Of a stretch of DNA of 54,962 nt, positions 15,837 to 25,214 are shown piece by piece. Position numbers and translations under genes: made by a program. The stretch's first letter is position 1. Each line of letters begins with the position of its first letter. Source of the stretch: Clostridia bacterium (GTDB lineage: Bacteria; Bacillota_A; Clostridia; Oscillospirales; CAG-272); contig JAFTDQ010000136.1 of NCBI GenBank assembly GCA_017454075.1, positions 1 to 54,962 of the forward strand, written 5' to 3'. The notes under the pieces are model-generated. The model had not been told where the DNA came from, did no database searches, and saw nothing but the letters and a program-made list of their open reading frames with translations.

Positions 15837-17054
15837 ATGAACGATTACGATCCGATAAGAAGATACAAAAAGAAACACAAACCCGGGGAACACGAAAATC
15901 TCTGGATACTTCTTCTCGTCCTGATTGTGCTTATCGGCGGGGCGCTCTTTGTCATGTCCCTCGCCGGGATGGGACTTTTCAGAGGCAGGGACGAGGTCAC
16001 GGACACGGACACGGCGGAGATCTCGGGCGACGTATCCGACGTTTCCGATACAACGACAGACGCTACGACGGAGACCGAACGCGGTATGCCGACAAATATT
16101 GAATACACGAGGGTCACCCTCCCGTATTCGGACGTGAGAAAGGGCGACCTTCTTCTCCTCGACGCGGAACACGAATACGTCTTCCCGAAGGTAAAGACCG
16201 TAAAGTCCATAGGGGATTTTGAATCGATAACTCCCGATGGCGGAACGCTCGGTCTGCTTGAATCGGACACGATGTCAAAAGACCTTATCTCAAATCTGGT
16301 TTACGACGATATAGCCAACAGAGAGGATTTTCTCATCACCGTAATAAACAGCAAGTATCTTTACGGCGGAGACGACGCGAGCGGGAAATTCGGTCATTAT
16401 TACGTTCTGAGAAACAAATACCGCATTCTCCGGCTCGACGTGGTCTATCATCTGCGCGACATGATGAGAGATTTTTCGACCAAAACGAAAATCACCTCGG
16501 CGATGCTTTACAGTACGTACCGTTCATACGACGATCAGGCAAGTCTGTTTGAGTCGTATCCCGACACGGCGGCAAAGCCGGGCTGCTCCGACTATCATCT
16601 CGGAACGACCTTCTCGTTCGGACAGATGAACTCCGACGGAACGATCGAGGACTCCTTCATTTCAAGAAACTCGGCGGCCGGTCTGTGGCTTAAAAACAAC
16701 ATGGCGAACTACGGGTTCATCATGAGATATCCGTCGTATTCACACGAGATCACGGGATACTCAATCCCGGATCAGCTCCGCTACGTAGGGATCCCTCACG
16801 CGACATATATCATGAACAACGGTCTGTGTCTCGAAGAGTATCTTGACGAGATGCGCTCGTCATATCCGTTCAGTACTCCGATGCTCATCGGATGCGCAGA
16901 CGGATGGGATTATCTCTGCTATTTCGTCCCGGCGACGGATAACGGAGATACTTCGGTGCCGGTCCCGACAAACTGCGAATACACGGTGAGCGGAAACAAC
17001 GTCGACGGATTCATCGTCGCGATCCGCGCGAGAGAATCCGAAAAAACAGACTGA
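15837..17054 (+). CDS. VanY/LdcB-like (M15B) protein with lost metal site
   Basis: The 405-residue product has an N-terminal transmembrane anchor (about residues 22-45), a Thr/Asp-rich spacer and a C-terminal domain that clearly follows the VanY/LdcB D,D-carboxypeptidase family: YRSYDDQASLFESY, then AKPGCS, YGFIMRYP, ITGY and LRYVGIPHATYIMNNGLCLEEYL. The catalytic positions are altered. Where the family has SEHQTGLAFD, this protein has SDYHLGTTFS (zinc His to Tyr253, zinc Asp to Ser260). Where the family has EPWH, it has IPDQ (catalytic Glu to Ile310, zinc His to Gln313). It is therefore predicted to be an inactive cell-wall-associated pseudoenzyme. It is co-transcribed with pfkA and followed by a terminator. 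Confidence 0.85.
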   Translation: MNDYDPIRRYKKKHKPGEHENLWILLLVLIVLIGGALFVMSLAGMGLFRGRDEVTDTDTAEISGDVSDVSDTTTDATTETERGMPTNIEYTRVTLPYSDVRKGDLLLLDAEHEYVFPKVKTVKSIGDFESITPDGGTLGLLESDTMSKDLISNLVYDDIANREDFLITVINSKYLYGGDDASGKFGHYYVLRNKYRILRLDVVYHLRDMMRDFSTKTKITSAMLYSTYRSYDDQASLFESYPDTAAKPGCSDYHLGTTFSFGQMNSDGTIEDSFISRNSAAGLWLKNNMANYGFIMRYPSYSHEITGYSIPDQLRYVGIPHATYIMNNGLCLEEYLDEMRSSYPFSTPMLIGCADGWDYLCYFVPATDNGDTSVPVPTNCEYTVSGNNVDGFIVAIRARESEKTD

Positions 17055-17070
17055 TATGAATTACTTATTT

Positions 17071-17096
17071 CCGGAGGCGCTGCCTCCGGTTTTTTT
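17071..17096 (+). terminator. Rho-independent terminator before dnaA
   Basis: An 8-bp stem CCGGAGGC/GCCTCCGG with a 3-nt loop, followed by seven T residues. It ends the pfkA unit and insulates dnaA. Confidence 0.92.
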
Positions 17097-17117
17097 ACGT
17101 TCGCGTTACGCCGTATG

Positions 17118-17146
17118 TTGACTTATCAATTATATTATGTTATAAT
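17118..17146 (+). promoter_or_regulatory. Sigma-A promoter of dnaA in an AT-rich stretch
   Basis: TTGACT (17118-17123), a 17-bp spacer and a perfect TATAAT (17141-17146) precede dnaA by 29 bp. The whole stretch 17117-17163 is unusually AT-rich for this genome and could also melt easily. I see no canonical DnaA box on this side of dnaA. Confidence 0.8.
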
Positions 17147-17175
17147 TATTATATTAAAGAAATTGGAGCGGTCTG

Positions 17176-18594
17176 ATGTCAAACGTAAACGACAGATCTC
17201 TTGCGGCGTTCTGGAATGAATTCAGATCGGCGATCAAAAACAAATATTCGCTGATAGACGAGGTAATGCGCCTCTGGTTCGACGATTCGTCTCTCACTCT
17301 CCTGACAGTCGACAGGGCCGTAATAATCACGACGACTGATTTTAAAAAACTGATCCTTTCGACGAGATACCGCGAAATGATATCGGAAACGTTTGCCGAA
17401 CTGCTCGGTCAACCGCTGAAAAGTATCGAAATACGTTCCCGTGAAGAAGAAAAGGAAAGACAGGCGGCAAAAAACGTGGCGCGTTCCGGGCTTGTCAAAG
17501 TCGACATAACGGGAGACGACAAACCCGATATTTACGTTAACCTCGATGACGGAAACCGGCACGGGGGATCTTCGATACCGAACGTCTTTGAATATACGTT
17601 TGAGAATTTCGTCGTGGGAAAATCAAACGAGCTGGCGGCCGCCGCCGCGAACGCGGTTTCGGACAACCCCGGAAAGGTATACAATCCGCTGTTCATTTAC
17701 GGGCCCTCGGGCCTCGGAAAAACGCATCTTCTTTACGCAATAGCGGGAAAGATGTCGTCGAATTTTCCCGACGCACGTCTCGTTTACGTAAAAGGCGACG
17801 ATTTTACAAATCAGCTTATCCAGGCGCTCGCCGACCGCAACACGAACGAATTTCATGAAAAATACAGGACCTGCGACGTTCTGCTGATAGACGATATACA
17901 GTTTATCGCGGGAAAAAAGGCGACCCAGGAAGAGTTCTTCCATACCTTCAACGATCTGTATCAGAACAAAAAACAGATAATACTTGCGTCCGACAGACCG
18001 CCGAAGGATATCGAACTTCTCGAGGAACGGCTGACGACGAGATTCGAATCCGGTCTGATGGTCGACATCAATCCGCCGGAATACGAGCTCCGCTGCGCGA
18101 TCGTCAAGAAAAAAGCGCAGAGCATAAATCTCGATCTTCCCGACGACGTCACGTCTTATATAGCGGAAAATCTTAAATCAAACGTCAGACAGCTCGAGGG
18201 CGCCGTAAAAAGAATATCCGCAAAACACCTCCTCACCGGGAGCGAGATAAATCTCGATATGGCTATCGAGTGTATTTCCGACAAAATAACCCCCGCCGTC
18301 ACGGTCAAGGTGACGTCAAAACGGATAATGAACATCGTCGCGAAAAAATACGGCGTGACGCAGGAGGAGATAAAGGGAAAAGCGCGCAGACAGAATATCG
18401 CCCTCGCGCGGCACGTCTGCTGCTATCTTATGAGAAAATACACGAATATGTCCCTTCCGGCGATCGGGAGCATGGTCGGGCGGGATCATTCGACGGTTAT
18501 AAGTTCGATCGACACAGTCGAGAAGAGGATAGAAAACGACAGAATCTTCTCGGACGAGATCTCCGCTCTTTCAAAGGAGATAACAAAAACCTGA
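17176..18594 (+). CDS. dnaA: Chromosomal replication initiator DnaA
   Basis: DnaA binds oriC boxes and opens the duplex. The 472-residue product has the N-terminal helicase-interaction domain (about 1-90), a short linker, and the AAA+ domain starting at TFENFVVGKSNELA. Walker A is GPSGLGKTHLLYAI (about residue 176) and Walker B LLIDDIQFIAGKK (about 238). The box-binding domain contains RQNIALARHVCCYLMRKYTNMSLPAIG and the DnaA signature GRDHSTVISS near residue 436. GGAG lies about 8 nt before the ATG. dnaN follows after a 215-bp gap that carries DnaA-box-like 9-mers. Confidence 0.99.
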   Translation: MSNVNDRSLAAFWNEFRSAIKNKYSLIDEVMRLWFDDSSLTLLTVDRAVIITTTDFKKLILSTRYREMISETFAELLGQPLKSIEIRSREEEKERQAAKNVARSGLVKVDITGDDKPDIYVNLDDGNRHGGSSIPNVFEYTFENFVVGKSNELAAAAANAVSDNPGKVYNPLFIYGPSGLGKTHLLYAIAGKMSSNFPDARLVYVKGDDFTNQLIQALADRNTNEFHEKYRTCDVLLIDDIQFIAGKKATQEEFFHTFNDLYQNKKQIILASDRPPKDIELLEERLTTRFESGLMVDINPPEYELRCAIVKKKAQSINLDLPDDVTSYIAENLKSNVRQLEGAVKRISAKHLLTGSEINLDMAIECISDKITPAVTVKVTSKRIMNIVAKKYGVTQEEIKGKARRQNIALARHVCCYLMRKYTNMSLPAIGSMVGRDHSTVISSIDTVEKRIENDRIFSDEISALSKEITKT

Positions 18595-18595
18595 G

Positions 18596-18775
18596 TTATC
18601 AACATTACGCGGAAAAACGCAACAGACCTTTTCAACATTTCTGTTGATAATTAAAGACCGTTATATGCGGATCTTTCCGGCGTTTTACCGTTAGTCGCGG
18701 CAAAAAAGCGCCGCTTTCCACAGTTTCAACATCACTAATGATTATGAAACTGATAATATATATCTATTTTACTGG
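18596..18775. other. Candidate replication origin (oriC) between dnaA and dnaN
   Basis: The dnaA-dnaN gap holds TTATCAACA twice in opposite orientation (18596-18604 plus, 18642-18650 minus). This is one base from the TTATCCACA box. A one-mismatch relative TTTTCAACA lies at 18629-18637, and weaker relatives lie at 18714-18722 (CTTTCCACA) and 18723-18731 (GTTTCAACA). An AT-rich stretch follows at 18738-18775 and could be the unwinding element. Box cluster plus AT-rich segment next to dnaA is the standard layout of Firmicute origins. Confidence 0.6.
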
Positions 18776-18809
18776 GCGGGGCGAACGCCCCTTACGGAAA
18801 GGAAAACAC

Positions 18810-19952
18810 ATGAAAATATCAGCTGACAAACAAACGATTCTCGGCGCCGTTGTTCCCGCGTCCGGCTTTGCGTCAAGAAAAGGCACGATAGACGTTGTCG
18901 AGGGGATACTCTTCAATACGATAGGGACCGACAAATGCGAGATAAAGGCGTACGATCTCGAAAAAGGTTTCGTTAAGGAAATGGGCTGCCGCGTCGAAGA
19001 GCCGGGATGCTACGCCATAAACGCCTCCCGCCTCGTTCAGGTCATAAAGACCATGCCGGAGGGAACGATAACGATAGCCGTTAACGAAAAGAGTCTCAGG
19101 GTCGTCATCTCGGGAGGAAGATCGGTGATGGAGCTCTCGGCTCTTCCGGGCGACAAGTTCCCGGTATTCCCCGATTTCATGGGCGACCGGACTTTTAAGA
19201 TAAGTCAGAAGACCCTCAAGAACATGTTTGCCAAAACTCAGTTCGCGATCGCCGAAAACAGTGAAAAGCCCGAGCTGAACGGTCTGTTCTTCAAGGTAAA
19301 CAGCGAGGAGATCGTCGCCGTATCATGCGACAGAAACAGGATCGCGATATATTCTGAGAAAAACACTCTTTCGGGAAACGGGGAAAAAGAACTTAATTTC
19401 AGCGTGATAATCCCGGGAAGATCGGTCGGGGAGGTCCTCAGATTTCTCAACGACACAGACAAGGAAATACGAGTCATAATCGGCGTTAAGCACGTCATTT
19501 TCCTGTTTGAAAACTTTACGGTTTTCACGAGAGTGATCGACGCGAATTACCTTGACTACGAGAGATTCCTTCCGAAGGCGCCGAAGACCTTCGTGGTCCT
19601 GAACTCGAACGATATCATATCCTCTCTCGAAAGGGCTATGTTCATAACCGAGGAAAAGGTTCAGGGGCAGGTAAAGCCCGCCGTGATCTGCGATTTCAGA
19701 CAGGATACTCTTACTCTGTTCTCACAGTCGACCGTCGGACGGATAAACGACGAGATTCCTACGGATCACGACGGCGACGAGATCGAGATAGGCTTCAACT
19801 GCCGTCTTCTCTACGACGCCATAAAGAATACGGATACGGAGAACGTCAAGCTTTCGCTCACGAGCCCCCTCATGGGAATGCTCATAGAGCCGCTTTATGA
19901 AAGCCAGAACAAACATTTCACTATGCTCGTGCTCCCGGTCAGGCTCCCCTGA
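18810..19952 (+). CDS. dnaN: DNA polymerase III beta subunit (sliding clamp)
   Basis: The processivity clamp, 380 residues and three clamp domains. It shows the usual N-terminal MKISADKQTILGAV, the domain-2 block FAIAENSEKPELNGLFF and the C-terminal MLVLPVRLP that closes almost all DnaN proteins. I chose ATG 18810, with AAAGGA just upstream. A longer in-frame reading from 18738 would translate the AT-rich origin segment and has no family similarity. recF follows after 9 bp. Confidence 0.98.
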   Translation: MKISADKQTILGAVVPASGFASRKGTIDVVEGILFNTIGTDKCEIKAYDLEKGFVKEMGCRVEEPGCYAINASRLVQVIKTMPEGTITIAVNEKSLRVVISGGRSVMELSALPGDKFPVFPDFMGDRTFKISQKTLKNMFAKTQFAIAENSEKPELNGLFFKVNSEEIVAVSCDRNRIAIYSEKNTLSGNGEKELNFSVIIPGRSVGEVLRFLNDTDKEIRVIIGVKHVIFLFENFTVFTRVIDANYLDYERFLPKAPKTFVVLNSNDIISSLERAMFITEEKVQGQVKPAVICDFRQDTLTLFSQSTVGRINDEIPTDHDGDEIEIGFNCRLLYDAIKNTDTENVKLSLTSPLMGMLIEPLYESQNKHFTMLVLPVRLP

Positions 19953-19961
19953 CGTCAAGGG

Positions 19962-21101
19962 ATGATCATAAAAAAAATATCGGTCAGGAATTTCAGAAAC
20001 ATAGGGAAGACCGAGCTCGAATTCGGGCCGGCGACAACGGTCTTTCACGGCAAGAACGCCGAGGGCAAGACAAATCTGCTCGAAGCTATGTATCTTCCCG
20101 TGACGGGAAGAGCGTTCAGGACGAAACACGACGCGAGTCTCATAAAATACGGCGAGGATTTCTGTGACGTTACCTCCGAATGGGAGATAAACGGCAGAAA
20201 AAACACCGTTTCGGTCAGGTATCTGAAGGAAAACGGAGCCGTGCAGAAATCCGTCACGGTAAACGGCGTAAGGATAACGAGACTGTCCGAGCTTTTCGGA
20301 AGATTCCGCGCCGTGCTGTTCTCGCCGGGCGATCTGTCCCTCGTTACCGGCGGCCCCGGGGAAAGACGAAGATTTCTCGACATGGCCGTCTCGGGCACCG
20401 ATACGTCATACCTGAGAAAACTCCAGCACTACGGCAGAGTTCTTGAACAAAGAAACGCGATGCTGAGAGAAGCCCAGAAAAAGCTCAGGGAAAGCCGCAG
20501 GGCGCCGGATCCCGCCGCGTTTGCCCCGTGGAACGAAATGCTGTCCGAGGACGCGAGCTTTATTTCACGGAAAAGAGTCGAATACTGCTCGCTGCTGTCA
20601 GATACCGTCGGCAAAACCGTATCAGACATGACGCACGGACGGGAAAGCGCCACCGTAAGATGCCGGGCTTTCCGTGAAAAAGACGAATTTTTTAAACAGC
20701 TCGGCGAAAATCTCGACGCCGAGGTGAGGGCCGGCATGACGCTTTACGGGATACACAGAGACGACCTCACGCTCGAACTGAACGGGAGGGACGGCCGGGA
20801 ATTCGGCTCCCAGGGACAGCAGAGAACGCTCGCGCTCGCCATGAGGATGTCGGAAGGCGAGATCATATATGAAAAAACCGGCGACCGCCCGGTCTTTCTC
20901 CTCGACGATCTGCTGATCGCCCTCGACGAGGACCGCAGAAAATTTCTGCTCGATTCATTTGAGGAAAAGCAGGTCTTCGTCACGTCGTGCGAAAACGTGG
21001 ACGTCGGAAAAAACGAGGCGCTCGGAGAACTCATAAAACGAGGCGCCGACATATTCGGGGTCTCGGGCGGGACCTTTGAAAAACAGACACATAACGTATA
21101 A
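19962..21101 (+). CDS. recF: DNA replication and repair protein RecF
   Basis: An SMC-like ATPase that loads RecA at gaps. The 379-residue product has Walker A in the form FHGKNAEGKTNLLEA (about residues 28-42), a signature region with SPGDLSLVTGGPGERRRFLD (about 122-141) and Walker B LLDDLLIALDEDRRKF near 310. The usual SELD after Walker B reads IALD here, so the Glu is Ala. The gene lies directly behind dnaN. The small S4-domain gene yaaA, often found between them, is absent. Confidence 0.95.
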   Translation: MIIKKISVRNFRNIGKTELEFGPATTVFHGKNAEGKTNLLEAMYLPVTGRAFRTKHDASLIKYGEDFCDVTSEWEINGRKNTVSVRYLKENGAVQKSVTVNGVRITRLSELFGRFRAVLFSPGDLSLVTGGPGERRRFLDMAVSGTDTSYLRKLQHYGRVLEQRNAMLREAQKKLRESRRAPDPAAFAPWNEMLSEDASFISRKRVEYCSLLSDTVGKTVSDMTHGRESATVRCRAFREKDEFFKQLGENLDAEVRAGMTLYGIHRDDLTLELNGRDGREFGSQGQQRTLALAMRMSEGEIIYEKTGDRPVFLLDDLLIALDEDRRKFLLDSFEEKQVFVTSCENVDVGKNEALGELIKRGADIFGVSGGTFEKQTHNV

Positions 21102-21123
21102 ACAGCAAGGATCATAAACTGAA

Positions 21124-23634
21124 ATGGCAAGAAAAGACGAGATAATTGATTACGAATTTCCCGAACAGAAGATCGTCGATATAGGTATGGAGAAGGAGGT
21201 CTCAAACTCTTTTATCCAGTACGCGATGAGCGTCATCGTATCGCGCGCCCTTCCCGACGTGCGCGACGGGATGAAGCCCGGGCAGAGAAGGATTCTCTAT
21301 TCAATGTACGAGGACCATCTCACCCACGACAATCCGTTCAGAAAAGCCGCGACGACGGTCGGCAACGTCCTCGGACGTTACCATCCTCACGGAGACGCCG
21401 CCGTTTACGGGTCTCTCGTCAGAATGGCGCAGAGCTTCTCTTACAGATATCCGCTCATTGAAGGGCACGGAAACTTCGGTACCGTCGACGGAGACCCGCC
21501 GGCGGCCTACCGTTATACCGAGGCGCGTCTCGCGACGATCGCCGAGGAGATGATGGCGGATCTCGACAAGGAAGTCGTCAAAATGGACAAGAACTTCGAC
21601 AACACGAGGGACGAACCGTCCGTTCTGCCGTCGAGGTTCCCGAATCTTCTCGTAAACGGAGCCGTGGGTATCGCCGTCGGTATGGCGACGAATATTCCGC
21701 CACACAATCTCGGCGAGGTCATAGACGGCACGATTTTCCGTATGGAAAACCCCGACTGCACGGTCCCGCAGCTTATGGAATATATAAAGGGCCCGGATTT
21801 CCCGACGAAGGGGACCATTTACGGCGTTAACGGCATAGCCGAGGCGTACACCACCGGCCGAGGCCGCATAATGGTCAGGGCGACCGTGTCGATAGACGAG
21901 GAAAAGCGCACGATCACCGTGACGGACGTGCCCTATATGCTCGCAAAATCCGCGCTTATCGAAAACATTGCCGATCTCGTCAAGAACCGCAGAATAGACG
22001 GGATCACCGATATACGCGACCTCTCGAACAAGGAGGGCGGGATCAGGATAGTCATTGATTACCGCCGCGACGCGAACGGAGAGGTGATACTCAACCAGCT
22101 CTACAGGATGTCCCGGCTTCAGGACACCTGTTCCGTCAATATGCTCGCGATAGTAAACGGCGAGCCGAAGATCCTGACGCTTCCTCAGGTCCTTGACAGG
22201 TATATAGAGCATCAGGAGCAGGTCGTCACCGCGCGCACGGAGTTCAACCTTAAAAAGGCGAGAGCCCGCGCACATATTCTCGAGGGCTATATTATCGCGC
22301 TGGGGCACATCGACGAGATCGTCGAGATAATGAAGACCTCCGATTCGATAATAACGGCGAAGGCGACGCTCTCCGAGAGATTCGGTCTCAGCGAGATCCA
22401 GGCGCAGTCGATAGTCGATATGACCCTCGGCAAGCTCACGGGACTTGAAAGACAGAAGACCGAAAACGAGCTTGAAAAGGTCAGGGAACAGATCGGGGAA
22501 TACGTCGGGATACTCGGCGACCCCGGAAAGGTCAGGCAGATCATCAGGGACGAGATGCTTGAAATAAAGCGCAAGTACGCGGATCCGCGTCTCACCGACA
22601 TCGTGGCGGCGGAAAAAGAGATCCTTTACGAGGACCTCATAGAGCGCCACACCGCCGTTGTGACCCTCACGAAGGACGGATACATAAAGCGCCTGCCGGC
22701 CGACGTTTACCGCGCGCAGAGACGCGGCGGCAAGGGAATAATCGGAATGAACACCAAGGAGGACGACGTCGTCGACAAGGTCGCGGCGGTCGACTCCCAC
22801 TCCGTTCTCATGCTGTTCACTAACCTCGGCAAGGTATTCTCCTGCAAGGCGTATATGATACCCGAGGCGACGAGAACCTCGAAGGGCAGCTACGCGGCGA
22901 ACGTCGTCGGGCTCACCGACGGCGAGAAGATCACCTCGATGATCTCGGTCCCCGGCTTTGACGAGACGCTCAGTCTCACGATGGTCACAAAGAACGGCAC
23001 GATAAAGAGATGCTCTCTCTCCGACTTTGAAAGAAACAACAAAGCCGGAAAGCGCGCCGTGAGTCTGAAAGAAGGCGACGAGCTGGTGTTCGTCGGCCTG
23101 ACGGAAGACGACGACGAGCTCGTCATGGCGACGTCCGACGGGTACGCGCTCCGCTTCCGCGCAGGCTCCATTCGCGTGATGGGCCGTACCGCGACGGGAG
23201 TCAGGGGAATGCGCCTCCGTGAGAACGAGGCCGAGATAATCGGCGTCGCCGTCGTGAGGGAGGGCAAGGCTCTTCTCACCGTGACCGAAAACGGCTACGG
23301 CAAACGAACCGATTTTGACGAATTCACTGCCCACGCCCGCGGCGGCAAGGGTATGAGATGTCATAAGATCGGCGAAAAGACCGGAAAAGTCGTGGCGATC
23401 GCCGAGGTTGCCGACACCGACGATATTCTCGTGATAACCGACACCGGGGTAATGATCCGCACGCCCGTCAGCGGTATATCCAACATAGGCAGGAGCGCCT
23501 CCGGCGTGCGCGTCATGAAGACGGGCGACGGGCGCGTGAGTTCCCTCGCCGTGCTCGAAGAATCGGGCGAAACGGAAGACGCCGAGCCGGTCGAGGTGAC
23601 CGACGAGGCGGAAAACAATACGAAAAATGCTTAA
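21124..23634 (+). CDS. gyrA: DNA gyrase subunit A
   Basis: Breaks and rejoins DNA in type IIA topoisomerase action with GyrB. The 836-residue product has the N-terminal VRDGMKPGQRRILYSMYE block, catalytic Tyr131 in AAYRYTEARL, and the GyrA box RRGGKG in the C-terminal pinwheel (from about residue 510), which identifies gyrase rather than topoisomerase IV. In the quinolone-binding segment the sequence is HPHGDAAVYGSLVRMAQ. The positions of E. coli Ser83 and Asp87 are Ala92 and Gly96. yifB starts within its last codons (8-nt overlap). gyrB lies 8 kb downstream and not next to gyrA. Confidence 0.98.
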   Translation: MARKDEIIDYEFPEQKIVDIGMEKEVSNSFIQYAMSVIVSRALPDVRDGMKPGQRRILYSMYEDHLTHDNPFRKAATTVGNVLGRYHPHGDAAVYGSLVRMAQSFSYRYPLIEGHGNFGTVDGDPPAAYRYTEARLATIAEEMMADLDKEVVKMDKNFDNTRDEPSVLPSRFPNLLVNGAVGIAVGMATNIPPHNLGEVIDGTIFRMENPDCTVPQLMEYIKGPDFPTKGTIYGVNGIAEAYTTGRGRIMVRATVSIDEEKRTITVTDVPYMLAKSALIENIADLVKNRRIDGITDIRDLSNKEGGIRIVIDYRRDANGEVILNQLYRMSRLQDTCSVNMLAIVNGEPKILTLPQVLDRYIEHQEQVVTARTEFNLKKARARAHILEGYIIALGHIDEIVEIMKTSDSIITAKATLSERFGLSEIQAQSIVDMTLGKLTGLERQKTENELEKVREQIGEYVGILGDPGKVRQIIRDEMLEIKRKYADPRLTDIVAAEKEILYEDLIERHTAVVTLTKDGYIKRLPADVYRAQRRGGKGIIGMNTKEDDVVDKVAAVDSHSVLMLFTNLGKVFSCKAYMIPEATRTSKGSYAANVVGLTDGEKITSMISVPGFDETLSLTMVTKNGTIKRCSLSDFERNNKAGKRAVSLKEGDELVFVGLTEDDDELVMATSDGYALRFRAGSIRVMGRTATGVRGMRLRENEAEIIGVAVVREGKALLTVTENGYGKRTDFDEFTAHARGGKGMRCHKIGEKTGKVVAIAEVADTDDILVITDTGVMIRTPVSGISNIGRSASGVRVMKTGDGRVSSLAVLEESGETEDAEPVEVTDEAENNTKNA

Positions 23635-25156
23635 AACGGTCTATTCCGCGGGGCTGAACGGCGTAGAGGGATTCCCGGTCACCGTCGAGTGCAACTGTAC
23701 CGGGAGGATGGCGCGCTTCGAGGTCGTCGGTCTTCCGGACCTTGCCGTGAAAGAGGCGAAGGAACGGATAAGGGCCGTCACCGAAAACTGCGGATTTGAA
23801 TTTCCGGACGCGGAGATAACCGTAAACCTCGCTCCGGCGGACAGGAAAAAGCAGGGATCGTCGTACGATCTCGCGATGTTTATCGGGATACTCGGCAGCT
23901 CGGGGCTCAAAAACTTCGGGGATACCGACGACTGCTGTTTTATCGGCGAGCTTTCCCTTTCCGGGGAGGTACGTCCGGTCAACGGCGTGCTCTGCATGTG
24001 CCTTTCCGCGGTAAAGGACGGCAAAAAAAGGATATTTGTCCCGAAGGCCAACGCCGGCGAGGCGTCGGTCACCTCGGGAGCCGAGATATACGGCGTAAGC
24101 AACGTCGACGAGCTGATCGGGTTTTTCTGCGGAGGCAGAAAGCTCGAGCCGGTATCGTTCGACTCGGCGCTTTTCGAAAACGAAGTCAGGCACGGGACGC
24201 TCGATTTTTCAGACGTCAAGGGGCAGCAGAGAGCGAAAAGAGCGCTTGAGATCGCGGCCGCCGGAGGACACAACGTCCTTCTCATCGGACCTCCCGGGAC
24301 GGGGAAGTCCATGCTCGCGAAGCGCCTGCCTACGATCATGCCCCCGCTCACGTTTGACGAGGCGATAGAAACGACGAAGCTCCACAGCGTCGCCGGCATT
24401 CTGCCGGAAGGCGTTTCGCTCGTCACGTCGAGACCGTTTCGGTCGCCTCACCACACGCTGTCCCCGGTGGCTCTTGCCGGTGGAGGGACGTATCCCCAGC
24501 CCGGGGAGATCTCTCTTGCGCACAACGGAGTGCTGTTTCTCGACGAGCTCCCGGAGTTCTCGAAAACCGCGACCGAGGTGCTCAGGCAGCCGCTCGAAGA
24601 CCGGCGTGTGACGATAACGAGGGCGTCGGGAAGGATAACCTTTCCATGTGCGTTTATGCTCGTCGCGGCGATGAACCCGTGCAGATGCGGTTATTACGGC
24701 ACCGAACGCTGCACCTGCAAAGCCGACGATATCCGCGCTTATATGAGACGCATAAGCGGACCTCTGCTCGACAGGATCGATATACAGGTGGAGGTCGGAC
24801 AGCTGTCGTTCGACGAGCTTTCCGACAGGTCGAAGACCGAGACGTCCGAGGAGATTCGCGAAAGGGTCGAGAAGGCGAGAGAGATCGCCGTCAGGCGTTT
24901 TTCATCGGAGCCCGACCCGATACACTCAAATTCGGAAATGACCCCCGGACAGATCAGACGGTTCTGCAGGCTTGACGACAACGGTTCGAGGATCCTTCGC
25001 GGGGCGTTTGACAGTATGGGGCTCTCGGCAAGGGGTCACGACCGGATCCTTCGCGTGGCGAGGACGGTCGCCGATCTCGACGGACAGGAGCTGATAGGAG
25101 CGAAGCACGTCGCAGAGGCGATACAGCTCCGTTCGCTCGACAGAAAGTATTTTTGA
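23627..25156 (+). CDS. YifB/ComM family Mg-chelatase-like AAA+ ATPase
   Basis: The 509-residue product has the Lon-protease-like N-terminal domain of YifB/ComM (VVGLPDLAVKEAKERI, VNLAPADRKKQGSSYDLA, FIGELSLSGEVRPVNGVL), then a magnesium-chelatase-type AAA+ domain with Walker A IGPPGTGKSMLAKR (about 222) and Walker B GVLFLDELPEF, and a Cys-containing AMNPCRCGYYG loop. In naturally competent bacteria ComM is a branch-migration helicase that extends recombination during transformation. Other com genes are not in the window, so its role here is inferred. It overlaps gyrA by 8 nt. Confidence 0.93.
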   Translation: MLKTVYSAGLNGVEGFPVTVECNCTGRMARFEVVGLPDLAVKEAKERIRAVTENCGFEFPDAEITVNLAPADRKKQGSSYDLAMFIGILGSSGLKNFGDTDDCCFIGELSLSGEVRPVNGVLCMCLSAVKDGKKRIFVPKANAGEASVTSGAEIYGVSNVDELIGFFCGGRKLEPVSFDSALFENEVRHGTLDFSDVKGQQRAKRALEIAAAGGHNVLLIGPPGTGKSMLAKRLPTIMPPLTFDEAIETTKLHSVAGILPEGVSLVTSRPFRSPHHTLSPVALAGGGTYPQPGEISLAHNGVLFLDELPEFSKTATEVLRQPLEDRRVTITRASGRITFPCAFMLVAAMNPCRCGYYGTERCTCKADDIRAYMRRISGPLLDRIDIQVEVGQLSFDELSDRSKTETSEEIRERVEKAREIAVRRFSSEPDPIHSNSEMTPGQIRRFCRLDDNGSRILRGAFDSMGLSARGHDRILRVARTVADLDGQELIGAKHVAEAIQLRSLDRKYF

Positions 25157-25214
25157 AAACGAACGCCAACCCTCGGCTTCCCCGCTTGAACGCAGAGGCT
25201 AAACTTTGTCTCGG

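Noticed and set aside
18738..18809. N-terminal extension of DnaN
   Set aside because: The extra 24 residues come from the AT-rich origin segment. The family start MKIS lies at 18810 with its own ribosome binding site.
21301..23364. 687-codon open frame antisense to gyrA
   Set aside because: It is a shadow of the gyrA codon pattern in GC-rich DNA. The translation shows no family motif and no ribosome binding site, and gyrA is certain.
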